Of a DNA stretch of 9,510 nucleotides, positions 1 to 7,536 are shown in pieces (within the stretch, counting starts at the first letter, position 1; each line of letters begins with the position of its first letter). Origin of the DNA: JBBQBQ01 sp038317685 (GTDB lineage: Bacteria; Desulfobacterota; Desulfuromonadia; Desulfuromonadales; DDH964); NCBI GenBank assembly GCA_038317685.1, contig JBBQBQ010000127.1:1-9510 (forward strand). Direction: 5' to 3'. Both the position numbers and the translations under genes were made by a program. A model generated the notes under the pieces. The model ran no database searches. It worked only from the letters and a program-made list of their open reading frames with translations, and was not told the DNA's origin.

Positions 1-276
1 ACCATCGTGATCCGGTCTCCGCGCTACCAAGTTGGGGTCATCAAGGGGGGGCAAAAACGATGGCGGCAAAAAGGCCGGGGAAGACCGGCGGGTCGGGTGG
101 GTTGTTCCGAGGCCGGCTCGGGGATTTGGTTCAACATCTGAACTTTCGGATATCGACCAGGCAGGGTCGGATCGAGTGCATAAAAGGATCGACTTTCAGC
201 CTTTTCCATCGCTCGCCACAAGTTCCCCGGCCAAGGATTGAAACCGGCGGAGGCGACGGCCGCGACCGCCACATCG
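1..276. other. Left-edge stretch without a convincing gene
   Basis: No reading frame here has a recognisable product. On the plus strand, frame 1 is open from the left edge to a TGA at 139-141. It could be the last 46 codons of a gene entering from the left, but the translated residues match nothing I recognise and become arginine- and glycine-rich. A minus-strand frame at 24-272 has no recognisable domain or good start. Positions 120-240 are visibly less GC-rich than the rest of the window, which fits untranslated or intergenic DNA. The plus-strand terminator just to the right suggests that some plus-strand transcript ends here. Confidence 0.4.
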
Positions 277-317
277 AAGGCGCCCCGCGAAGATTCGCGG
301 GGCGCCTTTGTTTCTTT
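277..317 (+). terminator. Rho-independent terminator reading rightwards
   Basis: Two 15-nt arms (277-291 and 294-308) are perfect reverse complements, separated by only 2 nt. The stem is very GC-rich. On the plus strand it is followed at once by a T-rich tail (TTTGTTTCTTT, 307-317). On the minus strand no T-tract follows the stem, so the classical signal is for plus-strand transcription coming from the left. It also lies about 35 nt beyond the stop of the minus-strand gene at 344-772, so it may protect that mRNA's 3' end as well. The arrangement fits a terminator between two convergent genes, the left one being outside or at the edge of the window. Confidence 0.8.
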
Positions 318-343
318 CGGTGGAAAAATCCCGGTCGTATCGC

Positions 344-772
344 CTACTTCATCAGCGTCACGTGCCCCGTGTACTGGCGGGGCTTGCCGGCCACGGTAAA
401 ACTGACCGGGCTCTTCGACCAGTCGTCGCAGGCCATGGTCTGGCTCGCCGCCGGCACGCCATCGAGGCTGACGGCGCAGCGGATCGGTTGATGCTGGCGT
501 TTACCGGTTGCCATGCCGCTCCCCGCTTCCCGGGCTGTCGTCACTCCCTCGGTCGCCAGGCCCGCTTCGGGAGCAGTGACCCCGAGGCGGCAGACCCCCT
601 CGGGGACGTTCGGGAAACGGAACTGGCCGGCCGCATCGACCATGGCCGTGAGGTGGCTGCCGGGGCAGTCGAGGGTCATGGTGGTGGCGCCGGCGCTGCC
701 GGTCCAAAAGGCCGCGGCCAGACCGAAAGCCGCTGCCAGGTTCCATATCGTCCTTACGCGCAATCCGTTCAT
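344..772 (-). CDS. Small secreted protein of unknown function, four cysteines
   Basis: The protein has 142 residues and I do not recognise it. Residues 1-29 look like a Sec signal peptide: a basic start (MNGLRVR), a hydrophobic Ala/Phe/Leu core, and an AGA cleavage motif at 27-29. The mature part is about 113 residues with four cysteines (C36, C61, C99, C115), which could form two disulfides in the periplasm or outside. The segment around 49-64 (AGQFRFPNVPEGVCRL) resembles the beta-strand pattern of carboxypeptidase-regulatory-like or prealbumin-like folds, but this is weak. The start was chosen at 772 rather than the in-frame ATG at 808 because GGGAGG (778-783) lies 5 nt upstream and the signal peptide begins there. 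It is separated from the upstream operon by about 160 nt and probably has its own promoter. Confidence 0.7.
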   Translation of the reverse strand: MNGLRVRTIWNLAAAFGLAAAFWTGSAGATTMTLDCPGSHLTAMVDAAGQFRFPNVPEGVCRLGVTAPEAGLATEGVTTAREAGSGMATGKRQHQPIRCAVSLDGVPAASQTMACDDWSKSPVSFTVAGKPRQYTGHVTLMK

Positions 773-820
773 CGTTGCCTCCCTCTGCGACGCGGGGCCG
801 TTGGTCATGCCCCCGCTGTT

Positions 821-846
821 ATTATGACCAATTCTATCACGAATTG
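821..846 (-). promoter_or_regulatory. AT-rich promoter-like region with inverted repeat, upstream of the secreted-protein gene
   Basis: This is an AT-rich island in GC-rich surroundings, about 50-75 nt upstream of the ATG at 772. Read on the minus strand it holds CATAAT (826-821) and TAGAAT (836-831), each a 5/6 match to a sigma-70 -10 box. Neither has a good -35 box at the expected distance. A perfect inverted repeat CAATTC-N6-GAATTG spans 829-846, overlapping or abutting these boxes as an operator would. The position is right for control of the small secreted-protein gene. This is a pattern-based guess. Confidence 0.3.
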
Positions 847-891
847 AGGCGACGACTTGATCCGGGATGTCGCAAGGGCGGGGCAGCTCCC

Positions 892-918
892 GTAGGGGCG
901 GGGTGACCCCGCCCCTAC
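892..918. repeat. GC-rich palindrome, REP-like, downstream of gdh
   Basis: Two 13-nt arms (GTAGGGGCGGGGT and its exact reverse complement) flank a single central G, giving a 27-nt near-perfect palindrome. It begins 14 nt beyond the gdh stop codon, on the operon's downstream side. It is followed by no T-tract in either direction, so it is not a classical intrinsic terminator, though as RNA it could block exonucleases or help end transcription. Palindromes of this GTAGGGGCG type occur as interspersed intergenic repeats in many GC-rich bacterial genomes. Only one full copy is present here. A shorter related string (AGGGCGGGG) lies just to its left around 875-883. Confidence 0.6.
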
Positions 919-931
919 AGATTGAACCGGT

Positions 932-3925
932 TCAGGCCTGACCGATGCGGCGCAGGTGGCGCTCGATGGCCGCGGCGTAGTCGGACTCGTCGTCCCCCCG
1001 GTAGACCAGGGAGGAGGCGGTTTCGCTGGCGAGGATGGCCGAGTGGATCTTGGCCGGCAGACTTCCCAGACGGCGGCGGAAGCGGGGTTCCTCGATCAGG
1101 ATGCGCGGCAGGTGGCGGGCGAGGGCCTGCCGGTAGAGGGGCTTGTCGCGCAGCTCCGGGTGCTGCTGGAAGTATTGGAAGAGCCGGGCGTAGTGGGCGT
1201 TGATCTCCTGGCTGATGGCGTTGGAAATCTCGGTGTAAGCCAGGGCCCCGGCGGCGGCGCGGTGGCGCCTGAAGATCAATCGTGCTTCCTCTTCGGCGCG
1301 TCGGTCGAGGATGGCCAGGACGTCGCCGACGTAGCGTTCCTTGTGGGTGAGGAACTCATGGTCGGAGAGGAGGAGGTTGGCGATGACCTCGTAGGAGGAG
1401 GAGATGACGCCGCACTTGTTGGCGGAGGCGTCCCGCATGATGACGATCCCCCGGCGCTGCAGTTCGGTCCGCGCCTCCGGGGTGAGGAAGGAGTTGGCCC
1501 CCTCGACGATGGCGCGCAGGGAGGAAATCCCGGCGTCATCGAAGAAACGCTGCCAGTTGCCACCGTCGATCGTCTCGGGGCGGCCGCCGGCGGGGATGAA
1601 GAGGTCGGCGGGGACGGTGAAGATCAGGTCGTTGAACTCCCGGTGGAAGTCGTCGCTGGAGATCCACTCCTCGACCAGGCCGGCTTCGGTGCAGCGGACC
1701 TTGCGGAACAGCTCCCGCATCCCCTCGCGGCGCCGCTGGCCGCGGTAAAGGAGGAAGCCTCCCGGGTGGAGGGCTTCGGGGGCAAAGGCGACGACGTCAT
1801 CCTTGAGGACGATGTGGGAGAGCGCCTCCCGATCGGCGCCGAGGGGGTCGAAGAGGGCGCCGCTGCCGTCGACGATGAGGCGGATGCGCACCAGCGGCGC
1901 CCGTTCCAGCAGGAGCCGCAGGCCGTTGCCGGCGACGTCGCCGCCCGGACCGCCGGTGAAGTTGACGGTGAAGGGGGCGCGGCGCAGGTCGATGCCGAGT
2001 TCGGCCAGCACCACCTCGGCGAAGCGCACCACCCCGGTGGAGGTCACCCCGTACTCCTTGTGGTTGATCCCCACCGCCTTGCTCGACATGATGCCGCTGC
2101 CGAGGAGGTAGCCTCTCTTGCGGGCCTGGCGGGCGATGAGCTCGACCATGACGTCGTGCATGTTTTCGTCGGGACCGAGCTCAATCGGCTCGTCCTCGCC
2201 GTAGTAGTCGACGACCCGCGGGTCTTTGGCCCGGCCGTTTTCGGTGACGAAGAGGTCGAGAAAGGCGTTGATGAAGCCGAACTGCAGCTTGTAGAGGCGG
2301 GCCGTGATCGTGGCCGGATCGTCCTCGACGTCGGCGGCCAGGACCGCCACCAGCTTGGAGCCCCCCTCGTAGATGTCCTTGTTTTTGAGGTGCTGGGTAT
2401 GGGCGAGGACGTAGTTCTCCCGGAACAGGGTGTTGGCGGCGGTGACGTAGTCGTCCCGCCCCTGGGTGATGAGGGTGCGCCAGCCGCCTCGGGCAATGTC
2501 GGAGAAGCCGATGTGGTAGCCGAGGCCGTAGCGGCCGGAGAAGAAGGTGACGCGGAACGGGCGTTCCAGCGGCAGGTCGCGGTTGAACTCCCCGTCGAGG
2601 GCGTCGAGGTAGGCAGGGTCGAGGCGGAAGGCGAGGGCATGCTTCTCGGGGACGAAGAAGTTGCTCTTCAGGGTGTGGCTGAGGAAAACCAGGGCGCAGC
2701 GGAAGATGGTGCGCCGGTAGTCGTCGAGGAAGCGCCGGCCGCTGCTGAAGTGCTCGATCATCCGCCGGGTCTCCTCCAGGGCCTGGGGATAGACGACGTC
2801 ACGGTCGGTCAGAGCCGGGTCGAAGCGGGTTCGGAAGGTCCGCACCAGCTGCAGGGTCAGGTCGGGATGGTTGTGAAAGGCCCGCATCACGCCTTCGAGA
2901 TCGAAACTGTCGGGGTGGGTGTGGGCGAGCTGGGTGTGGCAGAAGCCGATGCAGGCCTCCACCAGGGCCGTGTCTGCGCCGCCGGCCAGACCGCTGGTGA
3001 CCAGCGACTGGTAGGTCGCCCCGGTCGCGGAGAGGATCTGGGTGGTGAAAAGCTCCTCGCGCAGTTGGGCAAAGAGGGCCGACTCGCGGGAGAGGGGCGA
3101 CCCGCCGGGGCCGGTGACGTAGAAGGTGCCGAGGAAGTAGGGGTGGAGGCTGTCGCTGAGGGTCAGGCAGTAGGCGCGCTGCACGCCGAGGCCGAGGCGC
3201 TTGAAGACCTCCATGACCTGGATCAGGAAGTCCTTTTGCGGCGGGTTGCCGGCGGCAAAGTAGACCCGGAACTCCTTCCCGCCCTGGAAGGCGTCGACTT
3301 CCAGGGCATCGACGAAGACCCCTCCCTGGCTGCGTCCCTGCTGGTAGAGCCAAAGGAGCTGGGCGACCCGGCGCGGCGGCGAAATGCGTACGTAGTTCTC
3401 GTTGTTGCTCCAGACCAGCTGCAGGCGCCGGGCGAAGTCAGCGAAGTTGAAGTCCGGAAACTCCTCCTTCAGTGCCCGCCGGATCGGCGCCGCCAGGCGG
3501 GGCGGGACCGGCTCCTTGGCGGCGGCGGCGAGGGCGGCCGGGTCGCGGCGATCGAATTCGAAGATCTGGATCTCCAGCGGGACGGCGAGGCCGGGAGCCG
3601 GGGCGTAGGAGTGGGTGAACTGGGCGTAGGAGATTTCCTTCTCCGGCAGGGTGCGGAGGGTGGCGTAGAGGGAGCCGGGGCGGCTCGGGCAGGCGAGGAC
3701 CAACTTCTTCTCCCGATCGACCAGGACCAGCCGCTGGTCCTTCTGCAGCTCGGGGAGCCGGATGGCCAGGTCGGCGATCGCCTGCGACTCGTCCTGCAGG
3801 GTGATGAAGAAGTAAGGGTGCATCTGGGACTGCAGCCACTGCAGATGACTCGGGCAGGCGGCGGCGGACACTCTGGCCGCTTTCAGGATGTCGCGGGCGG
3901 CGTGGTGGGAGACGGGAACAGCCAT
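932..3925 (-). CDS. gdh: NAD-type glutamate dehydrogenase, large (about 1000-residue) class
   Basis: This 997-residue protein should oxidatively deaminate glutamate to 2-oxoglutarate and ammonium in the cytoplasm, most likely with NAD. The C-terminal half carries the Glu/Leu/Phe/Val dehydrogenase core. It has SDIARGGWR (475-483), and EGGSK ending at K524, the likely counterpart of the family's catalytic GGxK lysine. It also has a glycine-rich dinucleotide-binding stretch (TGGPGGDVAGN, 657-667), EGANSFLTPEA (808-818, canonical EGANxPTTPEA) and RDASANKCGVISSSYEV (831-847). The roughly 450-residue N-terminal extension marks the large class related to yeast GDH2. It is about twice the length of the common hexameric enzymes and shorter than the 180-kDa bacterial class. 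The ATG at 3925 was chosen because GGAGG (3931-3935) lies 5 nt upstream; an in-frame TTG at 3937 would place the Shine-Dalgarno inside the gene. It is the last gene of the run, 41 nt after aor. Confidence 0.9.
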   Translation of the reverse strand: MAVPVSHHAARDILKAARVSAAACPSHLQWLQSQMHPYFFITLQDESQAIADLAIRLPELQKDQRLVLVDREKKLVLACPSRPGSLYATLRTLPEKEISYAQFTHSYAPAPGLAVPLEIQIFEFDRRDPAALAAAAKEPVPPRLAAPIRRALKEEFPDFNFADFARRLQLVWSNNENYVRISPPRRVAQLLWLYQQGRSQGGVFVDALEVDAFQGGKEFRVYFAAGNPPQKDFLIQVMEVFKRLGLGVQRAYCLTLSDSLHPYFLGTFYVTGPGGSPLSRESALFAQLREELFTTQILSATGATYQSLVTSGLAGGADTALVEACIGFCHTQLAHTHPDSFDLEGVMRAFHNHPDLTLQLVRTFRTRFDPALTDRDVVYPQALEETRRMIEHFSSGRRFLDDYRRTIFRCALVFLSHTLKSNFFVPEKHALAFRLDPAYLDALDGEFNRDLPLERPFRVTFFSGRYGLGYHIGFSDIARGGWRTLITQGRDDYVTAANTLFRENYVLAHTQHLKNKDIYEGGSKLVAVLAADVEDDPATITARLYKLQFGFINAFLDLFVTENGRAKDPRVVDYYGEDEPIELGPDENMHDVMVELIARQARKRGYLLGSGIMSSKAVGINHKEYGVTSTGVVRFAEVVLAELGIDLRRAPFTVNFTGGPGGDVAGNGLRLLLERAPLVRIRLIVDGSGALFDPLGADREALSHIVLKDDVVAFAPEALHPGGFLLYRGQRRREGMRELFRKVRCTEAGLVEEWISSDDFHREFNDLIFTVPADLFIPAGGRPETIDGGNWQRFFDDAGISSLRAIVEGANSFLTPEARTELQRRGIVIMRDASANKCGVISSSYEVIANLLLSDHEFLTHKERYVGDVLAILDRRAEEEARLIFRRHRAAAGALAYTEISNAISQEINAHYARLFQYFQQHPELRDKPLYRQALARHLPRILIEEPRFRRRLGSLPAKIHSAILASETASSLVYRGDDESDYAAAIERHLRRIGQA

Positions 3926-3930
3926 GGTGG

Positions 3931-3935
3931 CCTCC
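3931..3935 (-). promoter_or_regulatory. Shine-Dalgarno GGAGG that sets the gdh start
   Basis: On the minus strand GGAGG is followed by a 5-nt spacer and ATG at 3925. An in-frame TTG at 3937 precedes it and would give a protein four residues longer, but that TTG has no ribosome-binding site of its own. The GGAG is preceded by CTCC with only TTT between, so a 4-bp hairpin could partly cover it. Confidence 0.7.
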
Positions 3936-3966
3936 AAAGGAGCGTTTAAGGTTCAGGGTCCAACCT

Positions 3967-5805
3967 TCAGGGCAGCAGCCCGTCCATCTCCGGCTCGAAG
4001 ACCGCCCAGACCCGCTCCTGGAGCTGGGCCATGAACTCCCGGGTGATAAAGCTCGGCAGCGTCACATGGGGGTTGGGGTCGGTGAAGACCTGCTCCGGCA
4101 GGGTGTATTCGGCGAGGGTGTAGCCCTGGCGGCGCTCCAGGGCGAGACCCCGCAGGTAAGCGCGCCGCACCGCCGCCACGAGGTCGGCCGAGGCAATCTC
4201 CAGTCCGGTCGCTTCCTTGACCGCCTTGGAGATAAGGGCGTGGCCGATGCCGACGCCGACGAACTTGCAGAGCCCGATCATGTCGTAGCCGACCTGGAGG
4301 AGCCCCGGCCCGGTAATCGCTGCCGTCCAGTCATCGAGGCTGGTCTTCCCCTCCTTGGCGAGGAGCATGTGGGTCCCCATCGACATGTGGCCGCCGGCGA
4401 TGGCGAAGGCATAACCGGGATTGGTTTCCGGAAGGTAGGCCGGCAGCTCCAGGCCCTTGACATGAATGGCGTAGGCGACCTCGCCGAGCGACCGGGAAAG
4501 GCGCTTGAGACCGCGGCCAAGTTCGGGGAAGCGGCCGCGGCCGGTCCCTTCGACCAGCTCCAGAATCTCGGTGAACTGCCCGAAGCGGGCGCCGTTCCCC
4601 AGGGGCCGGTCGGGGTGGCGCTGGTTGTAGTCGAGGACGTAGGAGATGGTGGTGCCGAGGGAGATGGCGTCCATCCCCAGGTCGTCGCAGGCGTGGATCA
4701 GGCGGGCGACCTCCGGGCCGCTGTGGATGCTGAGGTTGGTGCCGAAGAGGTTGAGGGGCTCGAAGTCAAACTTGGCGAGGAACTCCCCCCGGCTGCCGTC
4801 GGCCTGGCGTTGGTAAATGTTGTTGTGGCAGCGGATGCCGCAGCGGAAGCAGCCCTCGGAGCGGATCGACAGGTCCTTCTCGACATTCTCCCGGAACAGG
4901 GCCTCGACCCCGTCGTTCCCGGTGGGACGGAAGTTGTTCTCCGGCACCGCGTAGAAGGCCTGGAGAACCTCATAGTTGGCCCAGGTGCCGCCGCCGCCAC
5001 CCTGGGAGAGGGGCTGGAAACGGGCTGAACCGATCCCCTTGACGATCTCCCCGTTGATGTCGCGGACTGCGGGGGTGATCTTCTGCAGCTTATCGGGGCT
5101 GCGGGCGACGATGGCCAGGAGGTTCTTGTAGCCCATCAGACTCCCCATCCCGCCGCGGCCGGCGAAGCGGCTCTTGCCTTCCCCCGAGCGGAGCTGGTTC
5201 TCGGTGGAGACGGCGATCGCCCCCATGTAGACCTCCCGGAAGTTCTCCCCGCCCGGGCCGATGACGGCGAAGTGGGCGTCCTCGGGGTAGGCGCGCTGCA
5301 AGGTCATGATCTTTTCATGAGTCGAGAGCCCCAGCAGCTGCCCGGCCGGCAGGAGTTCGACCCGCGGCCCGTCGTCCCCGGCCGAGAAGACCGCGTAGAC
5401 CGGTTGCTCGGAGCGGTTTTCGAAGACCACCTCGTCGAGGCCGGTCCACTTGAATTTGCTGCCGAACTTGCCGCTCGCCGCCGACCACATGGCGGCCGGC
5501 AGCCCGGCATCGGAGTGTTTGAGGGGGCTGTAGGCGGAGAAGTAGGTGCGCAGCCCGGTCATGATGTTGGTCCCGGTCAGCAGGCCGGTATTCATGATCA
5601 GGGGATTTCCGGGGGAGTAGGCCTCGCTGACGGTCCGCTCGGCAAGGAGCTGGAAGGAACGGCCGAAGCCGCCGAGGACCTCTTCGAGATTGCGGCAGGG
5701 AATCTCGGCGAAGCCGATGGAACCGGTCGCCAGGTCGATGGTGCAGCGCTGGTAGAGGACCGAGGAGGGATCCTGGGCCGGCGGGGTCCGAGTCAAGGTT
5801 TTCAT
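3967..5805 (-). CDS. aor: Tungsten/molybdenum aldehyde ferredoxin oxidoreductase (AOR family)
   Basis: The 612-residue length is typical for the AOR family. These enzymes oxidise aldehydes to carboxylic acids with ferredoxin, or reduce acids, using a tungsten or molybdenum bis-pterin and one [4Fe-4S] cluster in the cytoplasm. The cluster ligands are visible: C319, C322 and C326 in CFRCGIRC, and C513 in GLCKFV. The N-terminal domain shows LLTGTNIMTG (75-84) and RGGMGSLMGYKNL (217-229), both typical family blocks. E349 in FDFEPLNLFGTNL is the probable catalytic glutamate. The usual GGRGLGA block near the N-terminus reads GGFGRSF (45-51), and the usual RGGCHLR-like block reads GGHMSMGTH (471-479), so this is a divergent subtype. 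The ATG at 5805 has AAGGAG (5810-5815) just upstream; the frame stays open to 6075 only as a shadow of the MoaD-like gene. It follows that gene by 38 nt and precedes gdh by 41 nt. Substrate cannot be read from sequence. Confidence 0.9.
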   Translation of the reverse strand: MKTLTRTPPAQDPSSVLYQRCTIDLATGSIGFAEIPCRNLEEVLGGFGRSFQLLAERTVSEAYSPGNPLIMNTGLLTGTNIMTGLRTYFSAYSPLKHSDAGLPAAMWSAASGKFGSKFKWTGLDEVVFENRSEQPVYAVFSAGDDGPRVELLPAGQLLGLSTHEKIMTLQRAYPEDAHFAVIGPGGENFREVYMGAIAVSTENQLRSGEGKSRFAGRGGMGSLMGYKNLLAIVARSPDKLQKITPAVRDINGEIVKGIGSARFQPLSQGGGGGTWANYEVLQAFYAVPENNFRPTGNDGVEALFRENVEKDLSIRSEGCFRCGIRCHNNIYQRQADGSRGEFLAKFDFEPLNLFGTNLSIHSGPEVARLIHACDDLGMDAISLGTTISYVLDYNQRHPDRPLGNGARFGQFTEILELVEGTGRGRFPELGRGLKRLSRSLGEVAYAIHVKGLELPAYLPETNPGYAFAIAGGHMSMGTHMLLAKEGKTSLDDWTAAITGPGLLQVGYDMIGLCKFVGVGIGHALISKAVKEATGLEIASADLVAAVRRAYLRGLALERRQGYTLAEYTLPEQVFTDPNPHVTLPSFITREFMAQLQERVWAVFEPEMDGLLP

Positions 5806-5843
5806 GTCTCTCCTTTGGCAGATGCCGACCCGGAACTGGCCGG

Positions 5844-6068
5844 TCAGCCCCCTCCGATCAGAGGGAGCAAAGATAAGATATCGCCCTCTTGAAGGACATC
5901 CTGGCGGCCGGCATGCCGGCCGTTGATAAGGATGATCCCCACCATTTCCGCGGGGATGTCGAGATCGGCCGTCACCTGCGCCACGCTGGGCGGGGTGGCA
6001 TAGTCCCGCCGGGTCTGGGCGAAGCGGTTGTGCCGCAGGGAGGCGAAGAGCTTGATGACGATCTGCAT
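5844..6068 (-). CDS. MoaD/ThiS-family sulfur carrier protein next to AOR
   Basis: This 74-residue protein has the small beta-grasp pattern of MoaD and ThiS: a hydrophobic first strand (MQIVIKLFASLR), a middle segment ILINGRHA (46-53), and DILSLLPLIGGG at the C-terminus. In this family the terminal Gly-Gly is adenylated by a MoeB/ThiF-type enzyme and converted to a thiocarboxylate. The sulfur then goes to the dithiolene of molybdopterin or to thiamine. Here the protein ends in three glycines. Its position 38 nt upstream of aor strongly suggests that it serves the bis-pterin cofactor of that enzyme, a pairing often seen with AOR genes. The ATG at 6068 is preceded by a purine-rich GGAAGGAAG. No MoeB-like partner is in the window. 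Confidence 0.85.
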   Translation of the reverse strand: MQIVIKLFASLRHNRFAQTRRDYATPPSVAQVTADLDIPAEMVGIILINGRHAGRQDVLQEGDILSLLPLIGGG

Positions 6069-6082
6069 GCGGCACTTCCTTC

Positions 6083-6112
6083 CCCGCCGCCCGGTTTCGG
6101 ACCGGGGGCGGG
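6083..6112 (-). promoter_or_regulatory. Intercistronic hairpin between livF and the MoaD-like gene
   Basis: The arms at 6083-6095 and 6101-6112 are complementary over 12 bp with a single bulged base, closed by a 5-nt loop. On the minus strand the stem starts one base after the livF stop and ends just before the GGAAGGAAG ribosome-binding region of the MoaD-like gene. No T-tract follows, so a full intrinsic terminator is unlikely. It could be a processing or stability element, or a partial attenuator, that lets the transporter and the enzyme genes be expressed at different levels. Confidence 0.5.
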
Positions 6113-6113
6113 A

Positions 6114-6804
6114 CTAAAGGCCGAGATAGGCCTTCTTGACGTGGGGATCGCGCAGCAGATCGCGCCCGGTCCCCTCCAGCACCACCTGACCCTGCTCCAT
6201 GACGTAGGCGCGGTCGCTGATTCCCAGCGACTCGATGACGTCCTGCTCGACCAGGACGATGGTGACGCCGGTCTCGGCGATCTTCTTGATGGTGGCGAAG
6301 ATCTCCTGGCGCAGCAGCGGCGACAGCCCCAGAGAGGGCTCGTCGAGCATCATCACCCGGGGTTTCGCCATGATGCCGCGCCCGATGGCGACCATCTGCT
6401 GCTCGCCGCCGGAGAGGGTGCCGGCGAGCTGTTTCTCCCGCTCCTTGAGACGCGGGAAGATGCTGAAGACTTCCTCCATGGTTTCCTGCATGTGGTCGGC
6501 GGCGTGGTGGGTGAAGGCGCCCATCTCCAGATTTTCGCGGACCGTCATCAGGGTGAAGAGGCGCCGCCCTTCGGGGACCTGGACCAGCCCGGCGGCGACG
6601 ATCGCCTCCGGCGGTTTCTGGTGGATCTCCTGGTCGGCGAAGCGGATGACCCCGGCGCTCGGGTGCATCAGCCCGGAGATGGTCTTCAGCAGGGTACTCT
6701 TCCCGGCACCGTTGGCCCCTATGATACTCAGGACTTCCCCGTCGTTCAAGTGCAGGGAGAGGTCGAAGAGGACCTGGATGTCGCCGTAGCTGACATTGAT
6801 TTTA

Positions 6805-6824
<20 letters not shown>
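6114..6824 (-). CDS. livF: Branched-chain amino acid ABC transporter ATPase LivF
   Basis: This 236-residue protein is one of the two ATPases that power the Liv-type importer from the cytoplasmic face. It has Walker A GANGAGKST (36-44), Q-loop Q82 in LVQVPEGRRLF, ABC signature LSGGEQQ (137-143) and Walker B VMMLDEP (157-163). The switch region reads LVEQD, with Q where many ABC ATPases have histidine, which is usual for LivF. PEGRRLFTLMTVRENL (84-99) is a typical LivF block. The start overlaps the end of livG by 20 nt, with a G-rich stretch (GGGGG) 6 nt before the ATG at 6824. A second ATG at 6815 has no ribosome-binding site. The overlap implies coupled translation with livG. Confidence 0.95.

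Positions 6825-7532
<708 letters not shown>

Positions 7533-7536
<4 letters not shown>

Noticed and set aside
1..45. tRNA-like string (reverse complement resembles a D-arm, TTGGTAGCGC)
   Set aside because: No matching acceptor stem, anticodon stem or T-arm with TTC could be assembled around it on either strand.
221..245. Possible CRISPR repeat end (ATTGAAAC at 237-244)
   Set aside because: Only one occurrence exists, with no second copy at spacer distance and no cas gene in the window. Eight bases can occur by chance.
60..491. 143-codon plus-strand frame crossing the terminator
   Set aside because: It runs through the terminator stem and into the antisense of the secreted-protein gene, with Arg/Gly-rich composition and no recognisable domain.
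773..808. Longer form of the secreted protein from the ATG at 808
   Set aside because: The extra 12 residues would precede a good signal peptide, and the upstream ATG lacks the GGGAGG found before the ATG at 772.
956..3949. A 997-codon open frame on the plus strand antisense to gdh
   Set aside because: Its translation is a low-complexity run of Gly, Val, Glu, Asp and Ala with no recognisable domain, while the minus strand encodes a full set of glutamate dehydrogenase motifs. Long antisense frames are expected where third codon positions are nearly all G or C. Similar shadows lie opposite aor, livF, livG and livM.
5806..6075. N-terminal extension of AOR to 6075
   Set aside because: The extra 90 residues are Pro/Arg-rich and are read out of frame through the MoaD-like gene. 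A good Shine-Dalgarno and ATG at 5805 give the normal family length.
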